A stretch of 62,953 bases of DNA, taken from contig JAQBOV010000093.1 in assembly GCA_028287895.1 (NCBI GenBank), positions 1-62,953 on the forward strand. Reading direction: 5' to 3'. Below the pieces are notes generated by a model. The model worked only from the letters and a program-made list of their open reading frames with translations, was not told the DNA's origin and did not search any database. Source of the DNA: Mucilaginibacter sp. (GTDB lineage: Bacteria > Bacteroidota > Bacteroidia > Sphingobacteriales > Sphingobacteriaceae). This document shows positions 17,909 to 26,859 of the stretch, piece after piece; the stretch's first letter is position 1; the number at the start of each line of letters is the position of its first letter. Made by a program: the position numbers and the translations under genes.

Positions 17909-18330
17909 GTCAAAGGATTCAATCTTACATGGTTGAGTAATGAAAGTAGTTTCTCTTTGGTAAGAGGCTTTTCTACGATGCTTTTTACCGCCCCATAATT
18001 AAATATCCTATATATATCGCCGGGACTGCTTACAGGCGATAATATTGTTAATATTATAATCATATAATTTTCTTTAATTTCAGGTGAAAGTTTTTCAAAC
18101 TCTTCAACAAATTTAAACCCACTCATAAAGGGCATTTGCAAATCAAGCAAAATTATAGTGGGAACCAAACTATTTCTGTTAGGATTTTCATGGATTACTT
18201 CCAGTGCGTGTTGTGCATTTTGAAAGGTCTTAATAACCAAATTTTTATCGCTGAGCTCTAAAAATTTTTGGGTGACAAAGCAATCCAGCTCGCTATCATC
18301 AATAACTATAAATGAAAATTCTATATCCAT
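17905..18330 (-). CDS. Single-domain response regulator
   Basis: A 141-residue receiver domain of the Rcp1/CheY-like type: VIDDSELD acidic pair, phospho-acceptor Asp63 in ILLDLQMPFMSG, Thr in ILTILSP and Lys in IVEKPLT. There is no output domain. It starts inside the stop of the upstream receiver-kinase gene (TAATG), so it is translationally coupled to it and is probably phosphorylated by it or by the neighbouring 7TMR kinase. It is only distantly related to the other two receivers here. Confidence 0.9.
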   Translation of the reverse strand: MDIEFSFIVIDDSELDCFVTQKFLELSDKNLVIKTFQNAQHALEVIHENPNRNSLVPTIILLDLQMPFMSGFKFVEEFEKLSPEIKENYMIIILTILSPVSSPGDIYRIFNYGAVKSIVEKPLTKEKLLSLLNHVRLNPLT

Positions 18331-19415
18331 TAGATAGAAGGAATTGTTACTTTAAAAGTTGTTCCCTGATGCAAAATAGATTGTACTTCTATTTCCCCGT
18401 TTAATTTTAATAATGCACCTTTTACGTTATATAATCCAAAACCAGATCCTACTTCCAAAGAGTTTGAGCGATAAAAAAGGTTGAATATTTCGCTAACATG
18501 ACTTCCCAATATGCCTATTCCGGTATCTTTTACGTAAATTGTTGCAACGCTGTTGTGCACTTCTACAACCACTTCAACAGATTTATTATTGCTGTTTCTA
18601 TCCTGATATTTAAACGCATTTGATAAGAGGTTATTTAAAATAAGTCTTAATGGAGCATAATCGCTCCGAAAAATTTCATCCTGCTTAACATTTACATTAA
18701 ACGCCACGTTATTTATTTTGGCGTTTACTATAAATATGGTTTTTAATTCATCAGTAACTTTATTAAAATCAATCTCTGTTATTTTTAGTTCACCTCTTTG
18801 CAAACTATAATAATCATGCATACTTAAAACATAAGTATCCAGTTTTTTAACTGATTTTTCCATTAGGAACAGCATCTCTTTCATTTCTTCGATATCATCG
18901 ATCTCACGTGCAAGGTTGATTGCTCCCAATATCCCGGATAAAGGCCCCCTGATATCATGACTAACGCTATATGCAAACTTATTTAGTTCATTATAGGCTT
19001 TTTGTAATTCATCATTTTTAACGGAAAGCATTGAATTCGCCAGGTAAAATTTATTGGCTTCATCTACTGCCCATATAATATCAGCTTCAATCCATGGCTT
19101 TTTCACAAACCTGAAGATGTTTCCCTTATTTATCGCATCAATTATTGATTCAACATCCGTATATGCCGTCAGTAGAATACGTACCGGAAGAGGATGGCTT
19201 ACCCGGATTTCTTCAAAGAAATCAACCCCGGTTTTACCCGGCATCCGCTGATCGCAGAAAACCACCTTGATTTCGGGATGATCATTCAGGCAAATAATAG
19301 CTTGCGGTACGTTTACTGCGGTCAGAATTTGATAATTAAGTCTTAAGGATGCTTTAAAACCTATAAGATTTTCGGGCTCATCATCCAAATACAATATTTT
19401 TATTTTTCCCGACAC
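18330..19415 (-). CDS. Receiver-histidine kinase hybrid (N-terminal REC)
   Basis: Soluble 361-residue signalling protein. The receiver comes first (LYLDDEPEN, Asp55 in FCDQRMPGKTG, Lys in VKKPW), then a coiled linker, a dimerisation helix with phospho-acceptor His153 in AYSVSHDIRGPLSG, and an HATPase domain with ILNNLLSNAFKYQ (N box), IYVKDTGIGI (G1) and GSGFGLYNVKGAL (G2). With no membrane segment it must take input by phosphotransfer to its receiver. It is coupled to the downstream single-domain regulator, giving a likely relay. Confidence 0.92.
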   Translation of the reverse strand: MSGKIKILYLDDEPENLIGFKASLRLNYQILTAVNVPQAIICLNDHPEIKVVFCDQRMPGKTGVDFFEEIRVSHPLPVRILLTAYTDVESIIDAINKGNIFRFVKKPWIEADIIWAVDEANKFYLANSMLSVKNDELQKAYNELNKFAYSVSHDIRGPLSGILGAINLAREIDDIEEMKEMLFLMEKSVKKLDTYVLSMHDYYSLQRGELKITEIDFNKVTDELKTIFIVNAKINNVAFNVNVKQDEIFRSDYAPLRLILNNLLSNAFKYQDRNSNNKSVEVVVEVHNSVATIYVKDTGIGILGSHVSEIFNLFYRSNSLEVGSGFGLYNVKGALLKLNGEIEVQSILHQGTTFKVTIPSI

Positions 19416-19522
19416 TATAGTTTATACTTAATATGTTAAATAGCAAACTCTAACTTCGAAAGAATAATTTATTATTTTGAAAAATATTATTACTGAATTC
19501 TGTTTACAAGTTACTTATTTTT

Positions 19523-21667
19523 TTACTTAATTGAGAAGTTAATAGGTATCTGTAAAATAAACTCGGTTCCCTCACCGGGGGCGCTATTAACATTTATCAT
19601 TCCATTGTGCTTTCTGATCGTATTATAGGCAATAGACATCCCTAAACCGGTACCTTGTCCAACATCTTTTGTGGTAAAAAAAGGCTCAAATACCTTTTTT
19701 TGTGTTGGAGCATCCATACCGATTCCATTGTCTTTAATCTTTATGAATACCTCTTTTTCATCACAGCTTGTTGCAATGGTTATTTCTCCACCGGTATTTT
19801 CACCAAATCTTTTTTGGACCGCGTAAACAGCGTTTGAAATAATATTCAAAAACACCTGGTTTAGTTTTCCGGCATAACATTCCACTGTCGGCAAATCACC
19901 ATATTCCTTAGTCACTTTTACTTTATTGTTCAGCAAATTATTTGCTATGATCAGGGTTGATTCCAGACCCTCGTTAATATCTGTTTTTTTCAAATCATCT
20001 TCGTCAAGGCGCGAAAAAATTTTCAGCCCTTTAACAATTTCAGCCGTCCGGGTAGCGCCCTCATTAATTCCTTTTATAAGATGGTTGATTTCCGCTGTGA
20101 GATAGTCAAAATCCAGTTCTTCTTTATATTCCTGTATTTCTTTTTGCTTATCAGCGACAGAAGAATCAGATGTAACTACATCTTCAATCACTTTCAGAGC
20201 GCCAAATACGATATCAATATCCCGTTTTAAAGGATTGATATTTGAAGTAACAAAATTTATCGGATTGTTGATCTCATGGGCTATGCCAGCAGTTAACTGA
20301 CCTAAAGATGCCATTTTTTCTGATTCTACCAGTTGTGTTTGCGCCTGCTTTAAGTCTTCAAGCGTACTATTGAGTTCCTGGTTTGATTCGCTTAATTCAA
20401 TAGTACGTTCATTTACTTTTAACTCTAAAACTACGTTTTGCTCCCTGATAATACGCTCGTTTTCTTTTAGTGCCTTTACGGTCTCTTCCTGCGACCTTTC
20501 TTTTTCAGCTTTGAATATATTTATTCTATCAGCCAGTGCCAGGGATAGTAAAGTGACTTCAAAAGCTGTGCCTGCCTGCATCGTGTAATTGGTGTAGTTA
20601 TTAAATGGAAGTATGCCAAGGTTTCGCAATACAAATAATACGATACCGACTAAGAATATAGTCCATGCCAATAAAAAAAGTTTGGCAGGCCTGAATCCCT
20701 GTAACGAAATAATAAAAGCAACCGAGAAAATTATTATGGCGGCTGACAAAGCAGAAACATCAATCATCCGATAACTGATATGATCGAAACCAAATATCCG
20801 CAGAATGATGGCAGAAATATATAAGATAACAATAACGGGAAAGAATTTATGAAGTTTTGGGGTACGTTCCCTGGTAGGCAGAAATGAGGTCACAAAAAAT
20901 ACCGCAGAAATACCGGCCAGTGCAGGAAATATGATCAATCCTTTGTTAAATAGAAAAGGGTCATTATAGAAAATATAATGGTAAGTATAACCTGAGAGCG
21001 ATGTTTGGGTCAGGCCGATAAATCCAGTATACATCACATAATAAATGTAGCTTTTATCTTTTGTAGAGATGTAAACAAACAGATTGTATAGTATCATTAC
21101 AATGATCAATCCGATCAAAATACCCCACAAAAGATCATGGGTGAGCATAGATTCAGCTATTTTTTGAGGCGTGCCTAAAATAAGGGGCAAAACCATTTGT
21201 TCGCTGCTGCGCACTCGCAGATAAAAAGTTCCGGTTGCGTTTTTTTGAAGGTAGATGTCAAAAACAAAATTTTGATGCTGATATTTTCTATCATTAAAAG
21301 GTTTATTATCGTTGAGCGTTTGGACTAAATATTTGTCATTGAAAGGATAATAAAACTCGCATAAATCCAAGGTGGGGTAGTCAATGGTTAATAAAAGATG
21401 ATCTTCCAAACTGGCATTCTTTATGGAAAATTTAATCCAAAAATCTGACTCGCTTAAACTTAAATTAGGCACCTGGGTTTTTGATGGCTTATACGCTGAA
21501 GAAACACTTGCAGCTTGAAAACTTAAGTGACTACCGGGATCTTCAAGGATGGAGACATGATCGCCAATAATCATATTGTCTCCTTTAAAAACTATAGGAA
21601 TTTGTGAAAACGCTTTTACTGAACAAAATACCGGTAGCAATAAAAATATAAAATAGATTCTTTTCAT
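19523..21667 (-). CDS. 7TMR-DISM sensor histidine kinase
   Basis: Signal peptide, a periplasmic 7TMR-DISMED2-type beta domain (about 25-175), seven membrane helices (about 180-390), a coiled coil (about 395-450) and a histidine kinase core with GIAHEINNPINF (phospho-acceptor near residue 463), FLNIISNAVYAV (N box), IKIKDNGIGM (G1), VFEPFFTTKDVGQGTGLG (F and G2). DISMED2 domains are thought to bind carbohydrates or other small ligands. It lacks its own receiver, so the nearby receivers at 17.4-19.4 kb are plausible partners. It lies 63 bases downstream of the E1-nitroreductase fusion on the same strand, so co-transcription with it is likely. Confidence 0.93.
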   Translation of the reverse strand: MKRIYFIFLLLPVFCSVKAFSQIPIVFKGDNMIIGDHVSILEDPGSHLSFQAASVSSAYKPSKTQVPNLSLSESDFWIKFSIKNASLEDHLLLTIDYPTLDLCEFYYPFNDKYLVQTLNDNKPFNDRKYQHQNFVFDIYLQKNATGTFYLRVRSSEQMVLPLILGTPQKIAESMLTHDLLWGILIGLIIVMILYNLFVYISTKDKSYIYYVMYTGFIGLTQTSLSGYTYHYIFYNDPFLFNKGLIIFPALAGISAVFFVTSFLPTRERTPKLHKFFPVIVILYISAIILRIFGFDHISYRMIDVSALSAAIIIFSVAFIISLQGFRPAKLFLLAWTIFLVGIVLFVLRNLGILPFNNYTNYTMQAGTAFEVTLLSLALADRINIFKAEKERSQEETVKALKENERIIREQNVVLELKVNERTIELSESNQELNSTLEDLKQAQTQLVESEKMASLGQLTAGIAHEINNPINFVTSNINPLKRDIDIVFGALKVIEDVVTSDSSVADKQKEIQEYKEELDFDYLTAEINHLIKGINEGATRTAEIVKGLKIFSRLDEDDLKKTDINEGLESTLIIANNLLNNKVKVTKEYGDLPTVECYAGKLNQVFLNIISNAVYAVQKRFGENTGGEITIATSCDEKEVFIKIKDNGIGMDAPTQKKVFEPFFTTKDVGQGTGLGMSIAYNTIRKHNGMINVNSAPGEGTEFILQIPINFSIK

Positions 21668-21729
21668 TTTCCGACAAGGATTAAGTTCGATTAAATATAA
21701 TCAGATATATTTTAAATATCATTTTGCAT

Positions 21730-24048
21730 TTATTCTATAGTCAATACTTTTTCAAGTGGTAATCTTTGTGTTTTCACCAATGGCTCGGGTGCGATCGCAA
21801 TTTTTGTCAAAAATATTTCAGCACGGTTGTCATCAAGTTTGGTAAGATTCAGGAAGTTCTCTCTTAACCCTTTTAATTCAATGATGCTTTTGGGATCTAA
21901 CCCCTCTCCGTTACTGTGGGTAACTCTCGGAAAGAGATAAAAAGGTGAAATTAACGGATGAACTGCTATATTATGATGAGTTGCTGCCAGCCAAAACCTC
22001 TCCATCGAACGTCCCCCGTCAAAAAAATTCCTTAAATTATATTCAGGCAAAGTGATCATGCAAAGTGCTGAGGCATTTGCTACTGTCCGCTTGGCAAGCA
22101 TATCGAGTGCATATCCGCCGCCGCCGTCGAGGTTTTTTAATGTCTCGACAACCTTTTCATCTTTTATAACACTAAGGGCAGCCAATTGGGAATTACTTAA
22201 CCCCAATGTCCTGATATCCATGCCGTCTTTTGTATAATCTGCATCTTGTTTTGTCCAACGCATTTCGCGGTGAACAAAATCATAATGCCCCGCAGGATTT
22301 AAAAGCCTGGTACGGTCGCAGGCGCCGATGATCTTTGCAAGTGTGTTCAGGTCGTCTTGGTTTGTAAACCACTGGAGTTTTGCCCCCTTAACAGATTCTG
22401 CAAACCTACCTAACAAATCAAGGGTGCTCAGAGGAATATTTTCTTTCGGGGCTGAATTTCTATTGGTATTGCGTTCAAATATCCCTTGATTTAAGGGCTT
22501 CAAAAAAGTGGCCTCTCCATTATCGTTCATTTGTTTGAAGCTGATAGACGCCACTAACTTTTCACTGGATCTGTTGGGCAAAAATTGCAGGATTGGTTCA
22601 ATTCCTGATGCAAGTGCATTGATATACAAATTTTCATAAGCTGCACCCAAACTGATAAACGAGGCCATCTTTTGAAAATCTCCAAATGAGAAGGAGCGGA
22701 ACTCATCATGAAACAAATACAGGGTACCGTTTTTATATAACCACTTCCACGGCTGATCATTCCCGGTTGATGGGGCAGCACAAGCTGCCTGAACAAGTTT
22801 CCGGATAGTTTCCTTATCAGGAATTATACCATCAGTTTGTTTTTTAACAACCGATCCGTTCACCAGATCGCTCATGTCATTATCAGACAATGGTTTAAAA
22901 GGATTAACCGGGGTTATCACTTGCCGGGTATCCAATTGTTTTTCGGGAATAAGTTCATCAAGATCAATATAGTATCTTCCCGACTGATGAAACTGATCAA
23001 GCAATATTCGTCTGCAAACATCCGCTCCTACAGCGCCTCCCAATGTTACTGAACTGGCAAGTTGGGGCCAGGTATTTATGGATTGTTCCACCTCTACCAT
23101 TGAAGCTTTAGCTCTTAAAGAGATATTTTCAATACCAAGCATTTGTAAAATAACAGGTATTTTCTCTTCGTTGGTTAATTCTTTTATGGTTTTTGGATTT
23201 ACATTTTCTACCGTTCCGTGTAAAATAGGACGATCAGGTTCCAGATCAAAACGTTCCACATCAAGCATGCCCCGATCACTGGTGTCCATTACCACAGGAA
23301 TTCTCAGCTCACGCGCTTTATACCGGGATATTATTTTGATGTCTAAACCATCGCATTCATCAACCAGAAGATCAAGTTTGCCGTTACCTGTAAAAAAAGC
23401 ATCCATATTGGCTTCGGTTAAGCCGTCAAAAAAGCAATTCACCTTCAAAAAAGGATCAATTTCCGCTATTTCCCTGGCTGCTATAACCACCTTCGGAATG
23501 CCCATGTTATGCACTCCTGTCCGAATTCTGTTAAGATTACTTAGTTCAAGTGTGTCAAAATCTGCAAGGCGCAATTCTCCAAATCCTCTTTCCATCGATA
23601 ACGTAAGAGCGATAGATTGCCCAACCGAAAGACCAATAATACCGATCTTTTTGGTACTTAATATACGCTTTTCCTCCCCGGTTATCTTATATTGATTTCT
23701 GTTGGTACGAACCTCTATAAATTCATTCTCATCCAATAAATGAACAAGGCGCCTGCTCCATGGATAATAGACCCACACGCCATATTCCTCAATGGCTTGC
23801 CCCTTTAAATGATTAATGATACGGGTTTCATATTCATCACTCTTTATTCTCACCGAGGGGTTTTGGCTCTTAATAAGCTCCTGCAACTGGCTATAGATCT
23901 CATCGTGAATAAACAAAGCTTTATTTTCTGATTTTAAATCATTTAAGGACGTTTTATCCGCAGGAATATTCAGCCTGAAAAATTCTGGAGAATAAATAAT
24001 TTTATTTTCGGGGCTTGGGGTCAATTGGTGCGTATTATCTTTTGACAT
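21730..24048 (-). CDS. ThiF/E1-like and nitroreductase fusion (MoeY/Rv1355c type)
   Basis: A 772-residue cytoplasmic fusion. After about 125 residues comes an E1/ThiF Rossmann domain: IGIIGLSVGQSIAL nucleotide loop, LADFDTLELSNLNRIRTG (adenylation Asp and Arg), VDECDGLDIKI and IPVVMDTSDRGM. After about residue 400 comes an FMN nitroreductase-like domain with AAPSTGNDQPWKW and a C-terminal LAATHHNIAVHPLISP block. The architecture matches proteins called Rv1355c or MoeY. The molybdopterin label is weak, since no molybdopterin gene is nearby. E1 domains adenylate a carboxylate and nitroreductases do flavin redox chemistry, so modification of a peptide or small metabolite is possible. The substrate is unknown. 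Confidence 0.85.
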   Translation of the reverse strand: MSKDNTHQLTPSPENKIIYSPEFFRLNIPADKTSLNDLKSENKALFIHDEIYSQLQELIKSQNPSVRIKSDEYETRIINHLKGQAIEEYGVWVYYPWSRRLVHLLDENEFIEVRTNRNQYKITGEEKRILSTKKIGIIGLSVGQSIALTLSMERGFGELRLADFDTLELSNLNRIRTGVHNMGIPKVVIAAREIAEIDPFLKVNCFFDGLTEANMDAFFTGNGKLDLLVDECDGLDIKIISRYKARELRIPVVMDTSDRGMLDVERFDLEPDRPILHGTVENVNPKTIKELTNEEKIPVILQMLGIENISLRAKASMVEVEQSINTWPQLASSVTLGGAVGADVCRRILLDQFHQSGRYYIDLDELIPEKQLDTRQVITPVNPFKPLSDNDMSDLVNGSVVKKQTDGIIPDKETIRKLVQAACAAPSTGNDQPWKWLYKNGTLYLFHDEFRSFSFGDFQKMASFISLGAAYENLYINALASGIEPILQFLPNRSSEKLVASISFKQMNDNGEATFLKPLNQGIFERNTNRNSAPKENIPLSTLDLLGRFAESVKGAKLQWFTNQDDLNTLAKIIGACDRTRLLNPAGHYDFVHREMRWTKQDADYTKDGMDIRTLGLSNSQLAALSVIKDEKVVETLKNLDGGGGYALDMLAKRTVANASALCMITLPEYNLRNFFDGGRSMERFWLAATHHNIAVHPLISPFYLFPRVTHSNGEGLDPKSIIELKGLRENFLNLTKLDDNRAEIFLTKIAIAPEPLVKTQRLPLEKVLTIE

Positions 24049-24112
24049 AGAATGGATTTAGAAAGGTAGTCAAATAATTGCAATTAAACCTGAACGAAAT
24101 AATTAACCAGGA

Positions 24113-24922
24113 TTAAATAATTTCCGGGTCGGATTTATTTATTTTTGCTTGTAAAAAGGATTTTTCTGCTTGTAAAATGGTTGCACTCAGATTCCATCTA
24201 TCGAGATTGGGAATTTGTGTTTCATAATGGATGGTTATTTCCCTTCTCCTCAATGCTTCGATACGAATTATATTCAAGTCTTCGCGGATTCGCATAATCG
24301 CATTTTTATCTTCTTGATTAGCCTTACTCAAGAGTGGTACGTCTTTCAACAACATAACGGTGGCAACCAGGTCTAATTTAGGGTAATAAAATGTACCATC
24401 ATTACCGATACTCGTTTCTTTTTCCATGCCAACAGCTTCTGCAGCCGGTATCGTATAGGGTGCGCATAATGCAAAAAGCGATTGTACACCTATCTGGCTT
24501 GAAATTGCGATTGCCGTACGAACTAAAAATATACTGCCGATACCATATCCTGCTATCTCCCGTGAATTCCATAATCCACATACTTCTCCCGTACCATGCC
24601 GTGCAAAACGCCAAACTAAACTAAAAATTCTGCTGTCCATCGCGCCGGTTGCCTGTTCTATAGGTAAAGGCTCTGACCCGCCGGCAACATGCACCCTTGC
24701 GCCTCCATATACTTTTTCTCCGTCTAATGATTCTACGACCATTACAAAGGCAGCAGGATTTTTTGCCCATTCGTTTTTTGAAGAGGTAACCTTGGTAACT
24801 CCTATGCTGGTTAATACACGCGTATGGCCTTCAATAAATAACTCACAGGTATTTGGCTCATCAATTGCTCTGAATACTCTCAGCCGTACTTCAGGCTTTC
24901 CTTTATTTAAACTATCTTCCAT
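24113..24922 (-). CDS. Unrecognised protein, possible GNAT/autoinducer-synthase-like acyltransferase
   Basis: A 269-residue cytoplasmic protein without signal peptide or membrane helix. The central part (NSREIAGYGIGSIFLVRTAI, then SLFALCAPYTIPAAEAVGME) resembles the acetyl/acyl-CoA-binding strand-loop-helix of GNAT folds, including those of N-acyl-amino-acid and acyl-homoserine-lactone synthases. The early segment VVESLDGEKVYGGARVHV would be the preceding beta sheet. This is a weak fold guess from reading, not a family match. It is first in the apparent operon with the E1-nitroreductase fusion (64 bases) and the 7TMR kinase, so the enzymes may act on one product. Confidence 0.55.
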   Translation of the reverse strand: MEDSLNKGKPEVRLRVFRAIDEPNTCELFIEGHTRVLTSIGVTKVTSSKNEWAKNPAAFVMVVESLDGEKVYGGARVHVAGGSEPLPIEQATGAMDSRIFSLVWRFARHGTGEVCGLWNSREIAGYGIGSIFLVRTAIAISSQIGVQSLFALCAPYTIPAAEAVGMEKETSIGNDGTFYYPKLDLVATVMLLKDVPLLSKANQEDKNAIMRIREDLNIIRIEALRRREITIHYETQIPNLDRWNLSATILQAEKSFLQAKINKSDPEII

Positions 24923-25101
24923 TTAATAAAAGTGCTCAAGCCCAAGAACATCCCGGTTAACCACTAATCAGAAATTGCCTATTATTTAATAGCCAAAAAA
25001 AATTCAAATATAATATATGCCCAGGCCGATCAGACGTAAAATTTCCAAGATATTCCCTGCTTTTCCATGGGGTTTGCGGCTGCCGGTGTGATTATAAGAG
25101 C

Positions 25102-26220
25102 TTAGTCATAAGTGTGCCGTTCAAAATCATATTCTGACTGCGCGGTAATGATCTTTTTCTGCCGTTCTGTATCAACATCCAGGTTATGGTCGAAAACTTT
25201 GTCTGTCACCTGTATATCGCGGTCTTTATCCTTTTCAGCATAATATAAATTTGCTTCTGATACTTTGCCAATGGCCACATCATAAGGGCCTTTTGGCGAC
25301 ATCAGCTTTACAAATACCGGCAAACATTCAAACAAAATAAACAGGTAACCAATAAATGAAATAGCGAGGTAGGTATCTAGGTCACGGGTGCCATTTTCGT
25401 TATAAGTTAACTGCCCCAAAGCCCAGTTACGGTCTGAAAAACCCGCAATATTACTCAGGCTATCCAGTTCGTGCGGGTTAAACATCCGGGTACCGCTTAG
25501 CCCCTCAAAATCTTTACGCTGACTAAGGTAATTGTCCATCTGACCCAGATTATCAGTAACTGATTTTAACCTCGTTTCTTTCTCGGCCAAAACAGCTTGC
25601 TTTTGCTTGGCATAAGTACCATACCCAACAATGCCTGACGTCTGATTGGTTTTATCTCCGAACACTTCCTGGTTTAATTGGTAGCGTGTACGGTTGATAT
25701 CCCTTTCCAGCGAATCTTTTTCTTTTTTCAGATCGTTGTTTTTGGTCAGCTCCATGCCATATTTTTGATTGTAGGTTTTCTGGAGCGTATCTATTTTACG
25801 GTGCTGTCCTTTTAGGTAGGCGGTTTTTAATTTCTGGCGTATTTCTTTGTCGAATATTTTTAATTCAAGCGGGCGCGATATCACAATTCCTATCATAATA
25901 GCAAGCAATATTCGCGGCGAGGCCTGCAATATCTGCTGATTGGTGGTACCTTCCTTATTAATACTTGATACAATGTACCTATCCATATTAAAAATAGCCA
26001 GACCCCAGATCATTCCGAACAGAATAGCAAATCCTACGGCGAACGGGCTTCCATTAAACACAAAATACATGGCATAACCACCTGACAATGAAGCAAATAA
26101 TGCAGTAAAAAATATGGTTGCACCTATGCCGACATACTTATTATGCTCAATGGGATATTTTTTTAACGTACCTATATGGGCTCCTGAACAGAACCAAAAA
26201 AACCGGGTTATCTTCTTCAT
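25102..26220 (-). CDS. DUF4407 membrane protein
   Basis: A 372-residue inner-membrane protein with the DUF4407 pattern: N-terminal FFWFCSGAHIGTL, two close membrane helices (about 30-70), NMDRYIVSSINKEG, a third helix (ILLAIMIGIVISRPLEL), a long charged coiled coil (about 125-235), a fourth helix (about 285-310) and a charged C-terminal tail. The family is widespread in Bacteroidota and unknown in function. Its divergent neighbour is the rhodanese-DUF-SPFH group. Confidence 0.88.
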   Translation of the reverse strand: MKKITRFFWFCSGAHIGTLKKYPIEHNKYVGIGATIFFTALFASLSGGYAMYFVFNGSPFAVGFAILFGMIWGLAIFNMDRYIVSSINKEGTTNQQILQASPRILLAIMIGIVISRPLELKIFDKEIRQKLKTAYLKGQHRKIDTLQKTYNQKYGMELTKNNDLKKEKDSLERDINRTRYQLNQEVFGDKTNQTSGIVGYGTYAKQKQAVLAEKETRLKSVTDNLGQMDNYLSQRKDFEGLSGTRMFNPHELDSLSNIAGFSDRNWALGQLTYNENGTRDLDTYLAISFIGYLFILFECLPVFVKLMSPKGPYDVAIGKVSEANLYYAEKDKDRDIQVTDKVFDHNLDVDTERQKKIITAQSEYDFERHTYD

Positions 26221-26313
26221 CGGTTAAATTAAATTTTATGCAAACATATATAAAACGCTCTTAGTTATTGATTGTTACAAATTATCTTCTTAATTAATTA
26301 ATACAGAAAAAGC

Positions 26314-26321
26314 TACCTTTG
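26314..26321 (+). promoter_or_regulatory. -7 element upstream of the rhodanese operon
   Basis: TACCTTTG fits TAnnTTTG and lies 19 bases before the ATG at 26341, giving a leader of about 12-15 bases. It also argues against the in-frame ATG at 26323, which would fall at or before the expected transcription start. Confidence 0.5.
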
Positions 26322-26340
26322 ATTGAAATTAATTACAATC

Positions 26341-26658
26341 ATGAAAGAAATAAGCGTAAAGGAACTGAAGGAAAAGATGGATGAGGGCGAGGATTTTCAG
26401 CTGATAGATGTTCGCGAGGATTTTGAGTATGAAATGTCAAACCTGGGGGGCATACTAATACCACTTGGAGGAATACTGATAGAAGCGGAGCAAATTGCCA
26501 AAGATAAGCCTGTAATTGTGCAATGCCGAAGCGGCAAACGCAGCGCAGCAGCCATTATGCAACTGGAGCAGCAATTTGGGTTCACCAACTTATATAACCT
26601 TAAAGGCGGATTATTGGCCTGGGCCGAAGAAATTGATCCTGCTATAAACGTATATTAA
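26341..26658 (+). CDS. Rhodanese-like domain protein
   Basis: A single 105-residue rhodanese domain (KEISVKELKEKM...LIDVREDFEYEMSNL). The active-site loop CRSGKRSAAA carries the catalytic Cys and basic residues, so sulphurtransferase activity is plausible. No signal peptide. Position 26341 is chosen over 26323 because of domain start and promoter position. It is four bases ahead of a small membrane protein gene and probably heads an operon with the SPFH protein. Confidence 0.9.
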   Translation: MKEISVKELKEKMDEGEDFQLIDVREDFEYEMSNLGGILIPLGGILIEAEQIAKDKPVIVQCRSGKRSAAAIMQLEQQFGFTNLYNLKGGLLAWAEEIDPAINVY

Positions 26659-26661
26659 GCT

Positions 26662-26850
26662 ATGGGTAAAAAATTAGCGCTGAATGTTTTATACAACATT
26701 TGCATTTTTGTTTGCCTGGCACTGGTATACTATGGGTTTGAGCATACACGGTATGAGTTTATAGCCGGCGCGGTATTTATAGGTGCTGTATTTGTTATTT
26801 TAAAAATACGGTTACTCAAACAAGTGCGCAACATGCAGAAAAAACCGTAA
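26662..26850 (+). CDS. Small two-helix membrane protein (DUF6358-like)
   Basis: Sixty-two residues with two membrane helices (about 7-24 and 31-48) and a basic C-terminus (RLLKQVRNMQKK). It fits a small Bacteroidota family that I believe is DUF6358; that name is from memory. It is tightly packed between the rhodanese and SPFH genes (3 and 9 bases), so it is surely translated as part of that operon. Confidence 0.7.
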   Translation: MGKKLALNVLYNICIFVCLALVYYGFEHTRYEFIAGAVFIGAVFVILKIRLLKQVRNMQKKP

Positions 26851-26859
26851 TTTCACATT

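Noticed and set aside
21730..24048. Molybdopterin biosynthesis gene (MoeY label)
   Set aside because: Only the domain architecture matches; no molybdopterin gene is nearby and the nitroreductase half does not belong to that pathway.
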